Under the pieces are notes generated by a model. It had not been told where the DNA came from. It worked only from the letters and a program-made list of their open reading frames with translations, and did no database searches. The position numbers and the translations under genes are program-made. From the NCBI GenBank assembly GCA_035573435.1, contig DATMZR010000023.1, positions 1 through 64,000 of the forward strand: a stretch of DNA of 64,000 bases, read 5' to 3'. Positions 8,028 through 16,398 of the stretch are shown piece after piece (position 1 is the stretch's first letter; each line of letters opens with the position of its first letter). This DNA comes from Solirubrobacterales bacterium. Its GTDB lineage: Bacteria; Actinomycetota; Thermoleophilia; Solirubrobacterales; 70-9.

Positions 8028-9827
8028 GTGTTGACGGCAGCGGCGCGGCGCGGGTCATTCGCCGCAACATTTGGCGTCGCCCTCGTCAGTTTGGCCCTGA
8101 CGGTCGGTCCGGCCCGGGCTGCACCGCCCGCGCCGACGATGCCGCCGCCCACCTACATGACGGTCGCGAAGGACGTTCTCGTGCCGATGGACGACGGCGT
8201 ACGCCTTGCCGCAACCGTGACCTTCCCGTCGCGCGATGGAAGCACCCCCGCTCCCGGGCGCTTCCCGGTCGTCCTGGAGATGACCCCGTATGGTCGGGAG
8301 GGCATCTGCGGCTGCATCCCGGGCTCCGACTTCGCGGCGCGCGGCATCGTCGGGGCGGTCGTCGACGTGCGCGGCACGGGTGGCAGCGAGGGCTCGCTCG
8401 AGGGCAACTACTTCTCGCCCCGCGAGCAACGCGATGGGGCCGAGCTGGTCCAGTACTTCGGCACCCGGGGCTACTCGACCGGCCGGGTCGGGATGGCCGG
8501 GGGCTCGTATCTGGGCATCACGCAGTACCTCGCCGCCGAGCGGCAGCCCTCGCACCTCAAGGTGATCACGCCAACCGTGGCGCTGTCTGATCTCTACCGC
8601 GAGGGCTACACGCACGACGGCATCCCGAACTTCTTCTTCGACGCGCAATATCTCGCCGTCCAGCAGCCAGGGAGCATCACGGGCACCAACACCGACCCTG
8701 GCCTCCTCGGCGAGACGGCCGGGGCGAAGATCCAGCAGGCGAGCGGCAGCGCCAACGTCCCGTTCGACTTCCTCGCCCGCCCCACTGACGGCCCCTTCTA
8801 CCGCCAGCGCTCGCCGCTCTACCACGCGGACCGCATCCAGGTCCCCGCCCTGATCGTCGATGGCTGGCGCGACGGGTTCATCTTCGGCGGCAACGAGATG
8901 TACCGGGCGCTGTCGCGGCGTTCGGGAGTCGAGACCCGGCTCTACGTGGACCCCTGCACCCACAAGGGCTGCGGCCCGCCGTTCTATCCCGGATACAACC
9001 CCTCGAACTTGGAAGACGCCGAGGCGGTCGTGTTCGAGTTCCTGCGCAAGTACCTGAGGCCCGGAACGCAGGTGCCCTCGAGGCCGCGGGTGCGGGTGTA
9101 CGTGCAGGGCCAAGGGCAGTGGATGAACCGCACCCAGTGGCCACCCCCGGACTCCGGGGTGCGGCGCCTCTACCTCTCCCCCGCCGGCATGAGCGAAGCG
9201 CGGCCGGCCACGACCAGCACCCGCAGCTACGTCACCAACCCGGCGGACGGGCTGAGCATGAGCTTTGACGAGTACGGCACGATCGCCGCTTCGCCCTACA
9301 TCCCCCTTGATCAGCGGTTGGCCGAGGAGGCCGGGCTGACCTGGCGCACCAGCGCGCTCCGGACACCGCTCACGCTCACCGGAGAGAGCGCCCTGCACCT
9401 CGTCGCCGCCTCGTCGGCCAAGGACACTGACTGGTTCGCGAAGTTTTCCGACGTCGCCCCCGACGGCAGCGAGACGATCGTTACCGCGGGGTTCCTACGG
9501 GCATCCCACCGCCAACTCGACACGACCCGCACCACGCCAACGAGGCCCTGGCACACGAACACCGACCCTGCGCCGATCGAGCCCGGCCGTTACTACCCCT
9601 ACGACCTCGCGATCTGGCCAACGGCCTACGAGTTCGCCAAGGGGCATCGCCTGCAACTCCGCCTGACGTCCTACGACTTTCCCACGCACCTGCCCGGGAC
9701 GCTGAAGCTCGACCCAGGGGATCCGTCCTCGGCCTCGTTCGAGCCGCTCCCCCCGGCGACCAACACCGTCCGCCTGGGCGGCGCGAGCCCAAGCTACCTT
9801 CGCATCACCGCCCTCGACGGCTCCTGA
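8028..9827 (+). CDS. Secreted CocE/NonD-family hydrolase (X-Pro dipeptidyl-peptidase S15-like)
   Basis: A 599-residue exported serine hydrolase. An N-terminal signal (ATFGVALVSLALTVGPARA) is followed by the S15 alpha/beta hydrolase domain: nucleophile Ser160 in AGGSYLG, Asp in VDGWRDGF and His in DPCTHKGC. The last third is the jelly-roll domain of the CocE family (LRASHRQLDTTRTTP, then GHRLQLRLTSYDFPTH). Family members cleave acyl esters, amides or X-Pro peptides. The GTG start at 8028 has no strong ribosome site. A second member lies at 49161-51431. The preceding gap (7885-8027) shows nothing else. Confidence 0.88.
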   Translation: MLTAAARRGSFAATFGVALVSLALTVGPARAAPPAPTMPPPTYMTVAKDVLVPMDDGVRLAATVTFPSRDGSTPAPGRFPVVLEMTPYGREGICGCIPGSDFAARGIVGAVVDVRGTGGSEGSLEGNYFSPREQRDGAELVQYFGTRGYSTGRVGMAGGSYLGITQYLAAERQPSHLKVITPTVALSDLYREGYTHDGIPNFFFDAQYLAVQQPGSITGTNTDPGLLGETAGAKIQQASGSANVPFDFLARPTDGPFYRQRSPLYHADRIQVPALIVDGWRDGFIFGGNEMYRALSRRSGVETRLYVDPCTHKGCGPPFYPGYNPSNLEDAEAVVFEFLRKYLRPGTQVPSRPRVRVYVQGQGQWMNRTQWPPPDSGVRRLYLSPAGMSEARPATTSTRSYVTNPADGLSMSFDEYGTIAASPYIPLDQRLAEEAGLTWRTSALRTPLTLTGESALHLVAASSAKDTDWFAKFSDVAPDGSETIVTAGFLRASHRQLDTTRTTPTRPWHTNTDPAPIEPGRYYPYDLAIWPTAYEFAKGHRLQLRLTSYDFPTHLPGTLKLDPGDPSSASFEPLPPATNTVRLGGASPSYLRITALDGS

Positions 9828-9856
9828 TCGCAGTCGACGCATAGGATCGCCGCAAC

Positions 9857-10246
9857 GTGAGACTGCCACCACTGCTCCGTGAGCACCCCCGCTCCGTTCA
9901 GGTACTGCTCGCCGTCGTGCTTCCGGCTGTCTACGGGGCCCTGACCGGGTACTTCCTCGGCGTCTCGGAGGTCACCTACCTCGTCCTCTCAGTGCTCGGA
10001 ATTCTCGGCGGTATCGGCGCCGGCTTCGACCACGTCGGACCCGCCGCTGGCGCCAAGCGCGGGCTCATCGCCGGCTCGATCTTCGGCGGATCCATCCTGA
10101 TCGCGCACGAGATCCACGGTGCGGATGCGAAAGCCGACCTGCCCGACCCGGCGATTCTGCTGATCCTGCTTACCACCATCCTCGCGGTCGGGTTCGGGGC
10201 GCTGGGGGGCTGGCTCCGTGAGCGGGCGATGCGCCGGGTCGACTGA
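9857..10246 (+). CDS. Small integral membrane protein, function unknown
   Basis: A 129-residue protein with about four membrane segments: VLLAVVLPAVYGALTGYFL, a Gly-rich VLSVLGILGGIGAGF, GLIAGSIFGGSILIAH and ILLILLTTILAVGFGALGG. The C-terminus is basic (RERAMRRVD), suggesting it stays in the cytoplasm. I do not recognise a named family. The GTG start lies 9 bases after a TAGGAT box, which may be a -10. It runs in the same direction as the CocE hydrolase and the VOC gene. Confidence 0.7.
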   Translation: MRLPPLLREHPRSVQVLLAVVLPAVYGALTGYFLGVSEVTYLVLSVLGILGGIGAGFDHVGPAAGAKRGLIAGSIFGGSILIAHEIHGADAKADLPDPAILLILLTTILAVGFGALGGWLRERAMRRVD

Positions 10247-10264
10247 TAGAGGCATACTCGAGTC

Positions 10265-10609
10265 ATGCCTGCACCGCTGATCGAGTTCCCCGCTGACGAC
10301 GCCGATCGCGCTCGCCGTTTCTGGCACGGTGTGCTGGACGCCGAGCTCGCGCCGAGGCCCACAGAAGCAGGCTCTGGGTGGGAGATCGACCAAGACGGCC
10401 TTCGCCTCGGGGTCCATAAGCGCGGGCCGGGTCCCGGCGACACCGCCTCCCTCCCCTACTTCACCGTCACCGACCTGGCGGCTGCAGTCGAGCGCGTCCT
10501 CGCGCTCGGCGGCGCGGTCATACATCCCGGCGAGCGGTACGCGGTCTGCCGGGACTCCGAGGGCAGCCCATTCGCGCTCGCCGCTGCGCCTCGGGATTCG
10601 CATCCTTGA
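10265..10609 (+). CDS. VOC-family (glyoxalase-like) protein
   Basis: A 114-residue single-unit VOC protein. It has the opening LIEFPADDADRARRFWHGVLDAEL, the central strand DGLRLGVHKRG and the closing VCRDSEGSPFALA, where the Glu can be a metal ligand. Usual roles are glyoxalase, dioxygenase, epimerase or drug sequestration. The ATG is preceded by CATACT with 6 bases between, so the transcript may be leaderless. Its last four bases overlap the TTG start of the amidohydrolase, so translation of the two is probably coupled. Confidence 0.85.
   Translation: MPAPLIEFPADDADRARRFWHGVLDAELAPRPTEAGSGWEIDQDGLRLGVHKRGPGPGDTASLPYFTVTDLAAAVERVLALGGAVIHPGERYAVCRDSEGSPFALAAAPRDSHP
10551..10581 (+). repeat. 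31-bp segment duplicated at 1291-1321
   Basis: Encodes the DSEGSPFAL end of the VOC protein here and matches 1291-1321 at 30 of 31 bases; the other copy sits outside any complete gene. Confidence 0.6.
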
Positions 10610-11439
10610 ACATGGCAGTCGACGTCTGGATGCAACACCCGACGCTGCGGTTCCTTCAACACGAGATGTTCGAATCGCTGCTGCGCTGGACCGGGCAGGA
10701 GGTCCCAGCCGAGGAACTGTCGATCGACCTCACGATCGCCGCGATGGATGCCGCTGGGATCTCGTTCGGCCTGCTCAGCGCATGGCAAGCCCCGGACGGT
10801 CCGTTGATTGCCAATGACGAGGTGGCCGACTGGATCGCGAAGCACCCGGATCGCTTCGCGGGCCTCGGGGCCGTGAACCTGGCCAAACCAATGGATGCCG
10901 TTCGAGAGCTGCGGCGTTGCGTCGAGGAGCTCGGATTCATCGGGTTGCGCGTCATTCCCTGGCTGTGGGAGGCGCCGCCCACAGATCGCCGCTACTACCC
11001 GCTTTATGCGGCCTGCGTCGAGCTCGAGGTGCCGTTCTGCACCCAGGTGGGCCACACCGGCCCGATGCGTCCATCAGAGACCGGCAGACCGATTCCCTAT
11101 ATCGACCAGGTGGCGCTCGACTTCCCGGAGCTGACGATCGTCTGCGGGCACATCGGCTATCCCTGGACCGAGGAGATGGTGGCGGTCGCCCGCAAGCACG
11201 AGAACGTTTTCATCGACACCTCGGCCTACACCGCGAAGCGCTATCCGCCGGAATTGGTGCGCTACATGACCAGCCGGAGCGGTAGGCGCAAGGTCATGTT
11301 CGGGAGCAACTATCCGATGATCGCGCCGGAAGCGGCACTGGCGGATCTCGCCGCGCTCCAGCTCGATGACGAGACGGGGGAACTCTTCTTGGCCGGCAAC
11401 GCGCGCCGCGTGTTCGGTCTCGATGCGGCCGCCCATTAG
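10606..11439 (+). CDS. Amidohydrolase-2 family protein (ACMSD-like)
   Basis: A 277-residue metal-dependent TIM-barrel hydrolase or decarboxylase of PF04909. Recognisable are FCTQVGHTGP, VCGHIGYPW, the VFIDTSAYT strand and FGSNYPM near the end, where the family usually has FGSDxP. The N-terminal HxH metal motif is not obvious (only DVWMQHP), so the metal site may be altered. Start is TTG at 10606 overlapping the VOC stop, or ATG at 10612. The pairing with a VOC protein suggests a small catabolic unit. Confidence 0.8.
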   Translation: MNMAVDVWMQHPTLRFLQHEMFESLLRWTGQEVPAEELSIDLTIAAMDAAGISFGLLSAWQAPDGPLIANDEVADWIAKHPDRFAGLGAVNLAKPMDAVRELRRCVEELGFIGLRVIPWLWEAPPTDRRYYPLYAACVELEVPFCTQVGHTGPMRPSETGRPIPYIDQVALDFPELTIVCGHIGYPWTEEMVAVARKHENVFIDTSAYTAKRYPPELVRYMTSRSGRRKVMFGSNYPMIAPEAALADLAALQLDDETGELFLAGNARRVFGLDAAAH

Positions 11440-11469
11440 ACGAACCGGAGCGGTGGCAAGGACGCCGTC

Positions 11470-11528
11470 TTGCATGGAAGGCGACACGCTCAGCAGCGCG
11501 AGATACTGCGCGGGCGATGTCGCAGGAG
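11470..11528 (+). promoter_or_regulatory. SnoaL promoter/start segment (copy A)
   Basis: A segment from TTGCATGG through GATACT to the first codons of the SnoaL gene. It matches 23240-23297 on the other strand at 52 of 58 aligned bases plus one gap. GATACT lies 9 bases before the ATG and may be a -10 box. Confidence 0.5.
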
Positions 11529-11918
11529 AACGTGGAGGTGGTCAAGGAGTTCACCCGCCGCTTCGAGGGAGGGGATCGCGACGAGTGGCGCGAGTACTTC
11601 GATCCCAACGTGGTTTTTGACACGTCGGCGACTGAGATGCCCTTCGCGGGCGTCTACCGCGGCCACCAGGGGATCGAGCGGTTCTTCCGCGACTGGCTTG
11701 GGACCTGGAAGGACTACGAGATTGCGCACAGCGAGTACATCGCTGCGGGGGACGCGGTGGTCGTCGTGTTCCGCCAAAGCGGTACTGGCCGGGGCAGCGG
11801 GGTCCGGACCGAGCGGGACTTCTTTGGCGTCTACGAGCTGAGGGAATCGAAGGTCGTTCGGTACCACCTATACGAGTCGCGCCAGGAAGCCCTCGAAGCC
11901 GCCGGGCTACGTGAGTAG
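11517..11918 (+). CDS. SnoaL-like/NTF2-fold protein
   Basis: A 133-residue NTF2-fold protein. The opening MSQENVEVVKEFTRRFEGGD is the hallmark of a SnoaL-like family that is common in Thermoleophilia genomes. Other landmarks are YFDPNVVFDTSA, YRGHQGIERFFRDWLGTW, GDAVVVVFRQSGTG and the last strand KVVRYHLYESRQEAL. No catalytic residues can be assigned. Probably a stand-alone gene; the promoter segment just upstream recurs at 23240-23297. Confidence 0.88.
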   Translation: MSQENVEVVKEFTRRFEGGDRDEWREYFDPNVVFDTSATEMPFAGVYRGHQGIERFFRDWLGTWKDYEIAHSEYIAAGDAVVVVFRQSGTGRGSGVRTERDFFGVYELRESKVVRYHLYESRQEALEAAGLRE

Positions 11919-12013
11919 CGCTTAAGGAATCGGTGTATCGTCGGTGCACGGAGAGGGTCTCGGCGGAGGCCCGGCGGGGTCCGGGCAAACACAACCTCAA
12001 AGGAGGAGTCGAG

Positions 12014-12439
12014 ATGGCTCTATCAGACCAGCTGGCCAAGCTGTCGACGCGCGCCAAGGAAGCCGAGGACCATGCGGCCGCCGCGCGTGACAAGGCCAAG
12101 GCCGACGTCGAAAAGGACCGGGAGCTGGCGCGCGGGACCGCCGATGCCCAGGCCGAGCACCTTCGCGAGGCTGCGAACGAGGGCAAGGGGCAAATCTCTG
12201 ACTGGTGGAACAACGCGCAAAGCAATTGGAACCAGCATGTCGCAACGGTCCGCGACAACATCGAGAGCAAGAAGGCCGAGCTTGACTTGAATCGAGCCAA
12301 GAGGAACGCCGAGAACGCCGAAGGCGACGCCGCGTTTGCGATCGACTACGCGGCTGCGGCGATCGTCGAAGCCGAGTACGCGGTGCTCGACGCGGAGCTG
12401 GCGAGAAAGCAGGCTGACGAGGTGGCACAGAACGCCTGA
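12014..12439 (+). CDS. Ala/Glu/Lys-rich coiled-coil protein
   Basis: A 141-residue, almost entirely helical protein with heptad-like Ala/Glu/Lys content (AKEAEDHAAAARDKAKADVEKD, then KKAELDLNRAKRNAENAEGD). The centre carries WWNNAQSNWNQHV. It resembles apolipophorin- or LEA-like stress proteins in composition but I cannot name a family. The ATG at 12014 is fixed by the excellent ribosome site AAAGGAGGAGTCGAG; an upstream in-frame start at 11933 is unsupported. No membrane segment or signal peptide is visible. Convergent with the DUF1003 gene 3 bases away. Confidence 0.8.
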   Translation: MALSDQLAKLSTRAKEAEDHAAAARDKAKADVEKDRELARGTADAQAEHLREAANEGKGQISDWWNNAQSNWNQHVATVRDNIESKKAELDLNRAKRNAENAEGDAAFAIDYAAAAIVEAEYAVLDAELARKQADEVAQNA

Positions 12440-12442
12440 GGG

Positions 12443-12952
12443 CTAGTCCGAGGCAGGCGACGAGCTGCCACCCGGACCCGCGAGAGCGCGAACCTCCTTG
12501 GTCAGCGAGAGGATCTGCCTGGAGAGGTCGAGCAGCTCCTTGTTCTGCTTGTCCTCCTCCTGGACCGTCCTCCACTGCTGGTCGGCGATCACCTGGCGCC
12601 TGGCGTCGGCGCGGTTCTGGGAAATCATCACGAAGGTCGAGAGGAAGATGGCCTCGAGCGAGACGATCATCGTCAGGAGACCGTACGGATAGTCCTCCAC
12701 CCCGAAACCAATCCAGCAACCGAACCAGATGATGTGCAGATAGACGAACAGCATTGATCCCGAAAAAGCGGTGATCTTGTCCGCAACCCGGTTCTGTCCC
12801 GCCTCCGCGCGCGCCTTCTCCCGCTCCAGCAGGGCGGGATTGATTGGGGGCTCCAGCTTGGGCACGGGAACGAGGAAGCGGTGCAGCCGCTTACTGAGCT
12901 TGCCGTTGTGGGCCGGATCGGCAACTGTGTTTGATCGGTGATCGCTTGGCAT
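12443..12952 (-). CDS. DUF1003 integral membrane protein
   Basis: A 169-residue DUF1003 protein with two membrane helices in the middle: ITAFSGSMLFVYLHIIWFGCWI and YGLLTMIVSLEAIFLSTFVMI, joined by the short acidic loop GVEDYP. The N-terminal cytoplasmic part and the C-terminal coiled coil (QQWRTVQEEDKQNKELLDLS) are typical. Function is not established. ATG at 12952 has the good ribosome site GAAGGAGTCCC. Confidence 0.88.
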   Translation of the reverse strand: MPSDHRSNTVADPAHNGKLSKRLHRFLVPVPKLEPPINPALLEREKARAEAGQNRVADKITAFSGSMLFVYLHIIWFGCWIGFGVEDYPYGLLTMIVSLEAIFLSTFVMISQNRADARRQVIADQQWRTVQEEDKQNKELLDLSRQILSLTKEVRALAGPGGSSSPASD

Positions 12953-13020
12953 CGGGACTCCTTCTCAGTGGGGCTCAGAGCCTATTCTCGGCCTCCCGCG
13001 CCCCGTCCGCGGAGGCCAGC

Positions 13021-13050
13021 TTGACTCGTCCGCGCCACACGCGTTAGCGT
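13021..13050 (+). promoter_or_regulatory. Sigma-70-type promoter for the beta-propeller gene, leaderless
   Basis: TTGACT (13021-13026) and TAGCGT (13045-13050) are separated by 18 bases, and a GTG lies exactly 7 bases after the -10. Transcription would therefore start at or next to that GTG (13058). Confidence 0.6.
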
Positions 13051-13057
13051 GGGGCCC

Positions 13058-13972
13058 GTGGGGGTTTTCGATTCTCCGCCCGGCGCCGGGCGACGGCCGG
13101 TCTGCATCGCGACGGCGATGCTGGCGCTCTCGGGTGTGGTGCTCCTTGCGGCGGCCATCGACCGCCCGGCGCTGGCGGCATTCCCGGGCGAGAACGGGCG
13201 CATCGCGTTCGACAGCGATCGGGACGGCGACTACGAGATCTTCCGGATGAACGCAGACGGCTCCCAGGAACGCCAGCTCACCAACAACGACGACACCGAA
13301 TACGGCGCGGCGTTCGCCCCGAACGGAAAGCGAATCGCCTTCTACAGTCAGCGGGACGGGAACGGCGAGGTCTACCTCATGAGGGCGGACGGCACCCACG
13401 AGCACAACCTGAGTAAGAACGACGCCGACGATAACGAGCCGTTCTTCACGCCCTCCGGCAAGCGGATCGTCTTCCAGAGCGACCGAGGAGACGGCAGCGA
13501 TGACGACATCTACTCGATGCGTCTCGATGGGACCCATGTCCGCCCGCTCACCAAGAACCCGGCGGATGACGCCGCTCCGACGGTGTCGAGCGACGGCAGG
13601 ATCGCATGGGTCCGGGGCGAGGAGATCTGGATCATGCGCGCCGACGGGTCGCACGAGCACAGCATCAGCAACGTGGACGACAACTATCCGAACTTCTCGC
13701 CCAACGGCAAGCGAATCGTCTTCGAGCGTGTGCCCGACGGAAACGACATCGAGCTGTTCGTGATGCGGATCGATGGCACGCACAGGCGCCGGCTCACGAA
13801 CAACGACGTCGCAGATTTCGCCCCAGTGTTCTCGCCGGACGGCGAGAAGATCGCTTGGGACGGTGGTCCGCTCAACAACGTTCGGGTGATGAGGACCGAC
13901 CGCACGCACAAGCGCCGCCTGACCCTCTCGCCGTCTGTCGACGAGTACGCGGACTGGGCTCCCAGGCGATAG
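13058..13972 (+). CDS. Secreted TolB/PD40-type beta-propeller protein
   Basis: A 304-residue exported protein. A signal or anchor (CIATAMLALSGVVLLAAAI) precedes about six WD40-like PD40 blades, each of the form GRIAFDSDRDGDYEIFRMNADGS followed by QLTNN. These propellers fold like TolB but carry no enzyme motif; they may bind polysaccharide or protein at the cell surface. I chose GTG 13058 rather than 13049 because 13049 lies inside the -10 box. A second, larger PD40 protein is at 26975-28744. It converges with the beta-helix gene. Confidence 0.82.
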   Translation: MGVFDSPPGAGRRPVCIATAMLALSGVVLLAAAIDRPALAAFPGENGRIAFDSDRDGDYEIFRMNADGSQERQLTNNDDTEYGAAFAPNGKRIAFYSQRDGNGEVYLMRADGTHEHNLSKNDADDNEPFFTPSGKRIVFQSDRGDGSDDDIYSMRLDGTHVRPLTKNPADDAAPTVSSDGRIAWVRGEEIWIMRADGSHEHSISNVDDNYPNFSPNGKRIVFERVPDGNDIELFVMRIDGTHRRRLTNNDVADFAPVFSPDGEKIAWDGGPLNNVRVMRTDRTHKRRLTLSPSVDEYADWAPRR

Positions 13973-13974
13973 CG

Positions 13975-14005
13975 CCGCGACGTCGCGGAGCCCCACCCGC
14001 GGGGC
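13975..14005. terminator. Two adjacent hairpins between convergent genes
   Basis: A perfect 14-bp palindrome CCGCGACGTCGCGG (13975-13988) is followed by GCCCC-acccgc-GGGGC (13990-14005… ends within 14005). They lie between the stops of two convergent genes and could terminate both. Confidence 0.4.
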
Positions 14006-14012
14006 CGCGTGT

Positions 14013-15485
14013 CTAGGGTCGCTCGAACGCGCCGATGTCCGGGTTGTGACGCTTGACGCCCCGCTGGTCCCGCTTCGGCGCGCCGCCCCCGGCGTGGTTG
14101 ATCGCCTTGGAGCGGCGCTTCAGGGCGATCGTCTTGGTCGGCCCGCCGTTGCTCGCGAGCCGCGCGATCCGTGGATTGACGTTGGTGAAGTCGTTGGTCG
14201 CGGGTCCGAAGATCCCCGCGCACCCCGCAGTGTCCCCGATCAGGTTGTGCCCGGCCGAGGGGGTCACGGCTGAGTAGCAGTCCGGACCGAGTCCGGAGGT
14301 GGTCGAGTTCAACGCAACCACGGAATTGCGCATCGTGAACGGGGTGCCCTCCTCCTGGATCCCCCCGCCGTTGCCGGTTGCGGAGTTGCGCGCGATGGTG
14401 ACTCCGTTCAATCTTGTCTCGACGCCGTCGGCGTCGATGCCGCCACCGTTTCCGCCTGCGCGATTCCTGGTGATCGTGTCGTTGACCAGGATCGCGGTGT
14501 CGTAGTTTTCGATCCCCCCACCGTCATTGTTCGCGGCGACGTTGCCGTTCAACGTCGAGGACCTGACGATCAACCTCCCCTCGGCGTTGTGGATACCTCC
14601 GCCCACATTGGCCGTGGCGCGGTTGTCGGCGATCGTCGACCTCGTGATCGTCGCCTTGCCGAAGTTGTAGATCCCTCCGCCTTGCACGCCCGCCGTGTTA
14701 CCGCGGACGATCGACCGGCTGATCGTCAGGCGGTGGTACGCGTAGACGCCGCCCCCGTTACTGCCAGCGTGGTTGTCGACGATCCGGCTTCTGGAGATCG
14801 AAATCACCTCATTCTGCGTGGCGCCGGGCTCCCCCTCGATACCCCCGGCGTTCTGGGCCGGTTGGGTCGCGGAGTTATGTCCGATGACGCTGCGGATCAC
14901 CTTCAGCGTGCCGCCGTCGGCCGCGATCCCCCCGCCTTCGCGGTCGGTGCGATTACCGACGACCTTGCTCTTGATGAGCTTCAAGGTCCCGCCGTATTCG
15001 GAGTCGATTCCACCACCGTGGGCGGTAAGTTGCGCGTGACCATCCGTGATCGTCACGCGCCTGAAGGTCGCGCTGACCGGCGAGTTCGTGCCGATCTCGA
15101 AGACTCGGTCGATGCTGTTCGCGTCGACGGTGGCGAGCTTCGCGTTGGAGCTCTTGATCGTCAGGGAGCGAACGACATCGAGATCGCCGGTGGCGTTCGC
15201 ATCCTCCTCGCCGGCCAGGTTGCTGAGGCTGAGCCCATAGGTCTTCCCGCCCTGCAGCACGATCGTGTCAATGCCGGCGTGATTGTTGGCCTTGGTGATC
15301 GCTTCGCGCAGTGTGCAGTCGCGGCGATTGCACTTGCCTGGAGTGTGGTCACCGAGCTTGTTCGGGTGGTAGGTGTCTGCCAATGCCGCCGGAGCGCTGA
15401 TCGCAAGCGCCGCAGCGATCGTCAGTACCGGCGCCGCTGTCCTGACGAGCGCCGCTAGTGTGGCAGCCGCGAAGTACGTGACCAC
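14013..15485 (-). CDS. Secreted right-handed beta-helix protein with CSLREA-type N terminus
   Basis: A 490-residue exported protein. A signal peptide (VLTIAAALAISAPAALA) is followed by a CSLREA-type module (CNRRDCTLREAITKANNHAGID), then a long parallel beta-helix of repeats of about 23-28 residues, such as NAGGIEGEPG, GGGVYAYHRLTISRS and VGGGIHNAEGRLIVRSS. The C-terminus TIALKRRSKAINHAGGG plus DQRGVKRHNPDIGAFERP matches the choice-of-anchor Q ending. Such proteins resemble polymorphic outer-membrane or pectate-lyase folds and are probably surface or adhesion proteins; catalytic residues are not evident. GTG start. Confidence 0.85.
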   Translation of the reverse strand: MVTYFAAATLAALVRTAAPVLTIAAALAISAPAALADTYHPNKLGDHTPGKCNRRDCTLREAITKANNHAGIDTIVLQGGKTYGLSLSNLAGEEDANATGDLDVVRSLTIKSSNAKLATVDANSIDRVFEIGTNSPVSATFRRVTITDGHAQLTAHGGGIDSEYGGTLKLIKSKVVGNRTDREGGGIAADGGTLKVIRSVIGHNSATQPAQNAGGIEGEPGATQNEVISISRSRIVDNHAGSNGGGVYAYHRLTISRSIVRGNTAGVQGGGIYNFGKATITRSTIADNRATANVGGGIHNAEGRLIVRSSTLNGNVAANNDGGGIENYDTAILVNDTITRNRAGGNGGGIDADGVETRLNGVTIARNSATGNGGGIQEEGTPFTMRNSVVALNSTTSGLGPDCYSAVTPSAGHNLIGDTAGCAGIFGPATNDFTNVNPRIARLASNGGPTKTIALKRRSKAINHAGGGAPKRDQRGVKRHNPDIGAFERP

Positions 15486-15544
15486 TGCATCCGCATCGTA
15501 GCTCGCGTGCTCGTGATCCTCGTCGCCGGGGTCAAGGGGAATCT

Positions 15545-16240
15545 TCAGCCCGCCGCCGTCGCACCGAGCGGGTCGCTAATCACCCCGGCCCGAGCCTCGA
15601 GCAGCCCTTGGTTCCGAGCCTGAGCGATCACGCCGGCGACTCGGGTCAGCCGCTCCCCCTGAGCCCGGGCCACAGTGAGCGCATGCTCGTCCGGGCCACC
15701 GTGGATACCGCCCTCGGTGACGAACGATGCGCCATACGGGTTCCCCCCACCGTTGTAGACCTCGCTCACCGTGTAGCCGAGCGGCAGCACGATGGCACCC
15801 CAGTGGTAGAGCGTGTTGTTGAGGGCGAGGATGGTGGATTCCTGGCCCCCGTGGGCCGTCTGAGACGCGGTGAAAGCGGTGCCGACCTTGTTCACGAGGT
15901 CGCCACGCTCCCACAGTTCGCCGGCTTGGTCGATGAATAGCTTGAGCTGGGCGGCGACGTTCCCAAACCGAGTCGGCGTCCCGAAGGCGAAGCCGTCTGC
16001 CCAGGCGAGATCGTCGAGCTCAGCTTCCGGCTCGTCCTGGGTCTCCGACCGGTGCGTGCCCCAGTGCTGGTTCTGCGAGATCACCATCTCCGGAAACAAC
16101 TCCGCGACGGCCCGCAACCGAACCTCGGCGCCCGCCTTCTCGGCGCCCTCGGCGACGGCCTGCGCCCGGCGATTCACGGTCCCGGTGGCGCTGTAGTAGA
16201 TGACCGCGATGCGCGTCGGAGTCGGAGCATCCTCACTCAT
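15545..16240 (-). CDS. wrbA: WrbA-like NAD(P)H:quinone oxidoreductase
   Basis: Flavodoxin-like quinone reductase of 231 residues, slightly longer than E. coli WrbA (198). The FMN-phosphate loop YYSATGTVNRRAQ near residues 15-27, the segment GFAFGTPTRFGNVAAQLKLF and FTASQTAHGGQESTILALN are diagnostic. It reduces quinones by two electrons and so protects against redox stress in the cytosol. Ribosome site GGAGGGAAGACC precedes the ATG. Confidence 0.9.
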   Translation of the reverse strand: MSEDAPTPTRIAVIYYSATGTVNRRAQAVAEGAEKAGAEVRLRAVAELFPEMVISQNQHWGTHRSETQDEPEAELDDLAWADGFAFGTPTRFGNVAAQLKLFIDQAGELWERGDLVNKVGTAFTASQTAHGGQESTILALNNTLYHWGAIVLPLGYTVSEVYNGGGNPYGASFVTEGGIHGGPDEHALTVARAQGERLTRVAGVIAQARNQGLLEARAGVISDPLGATAAG

Positions 16241-16398
16241 GGTCTTCCCTCCAGTCTTTGTAGCCGGTGCCGAGGCTAGATGGTTACGGTCCTTCGGCCT
16301 GCCAAGCGCTGCGAACGGTCAGGCCTCGATTCAAAGGCCCCAATCGAGGGTCTCTAGGAGAACCGTCTGACCGCCGATGTGCGTAAGCCGGACCTCGG

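Noticed and set aside
8055-9398. A 447-codon minus-strand frame opposite the CocE hydrolase
   Set aside because: Low-complexity Ala/Arg/Gly protein without motifs; the plus strand has the full S15 triad.
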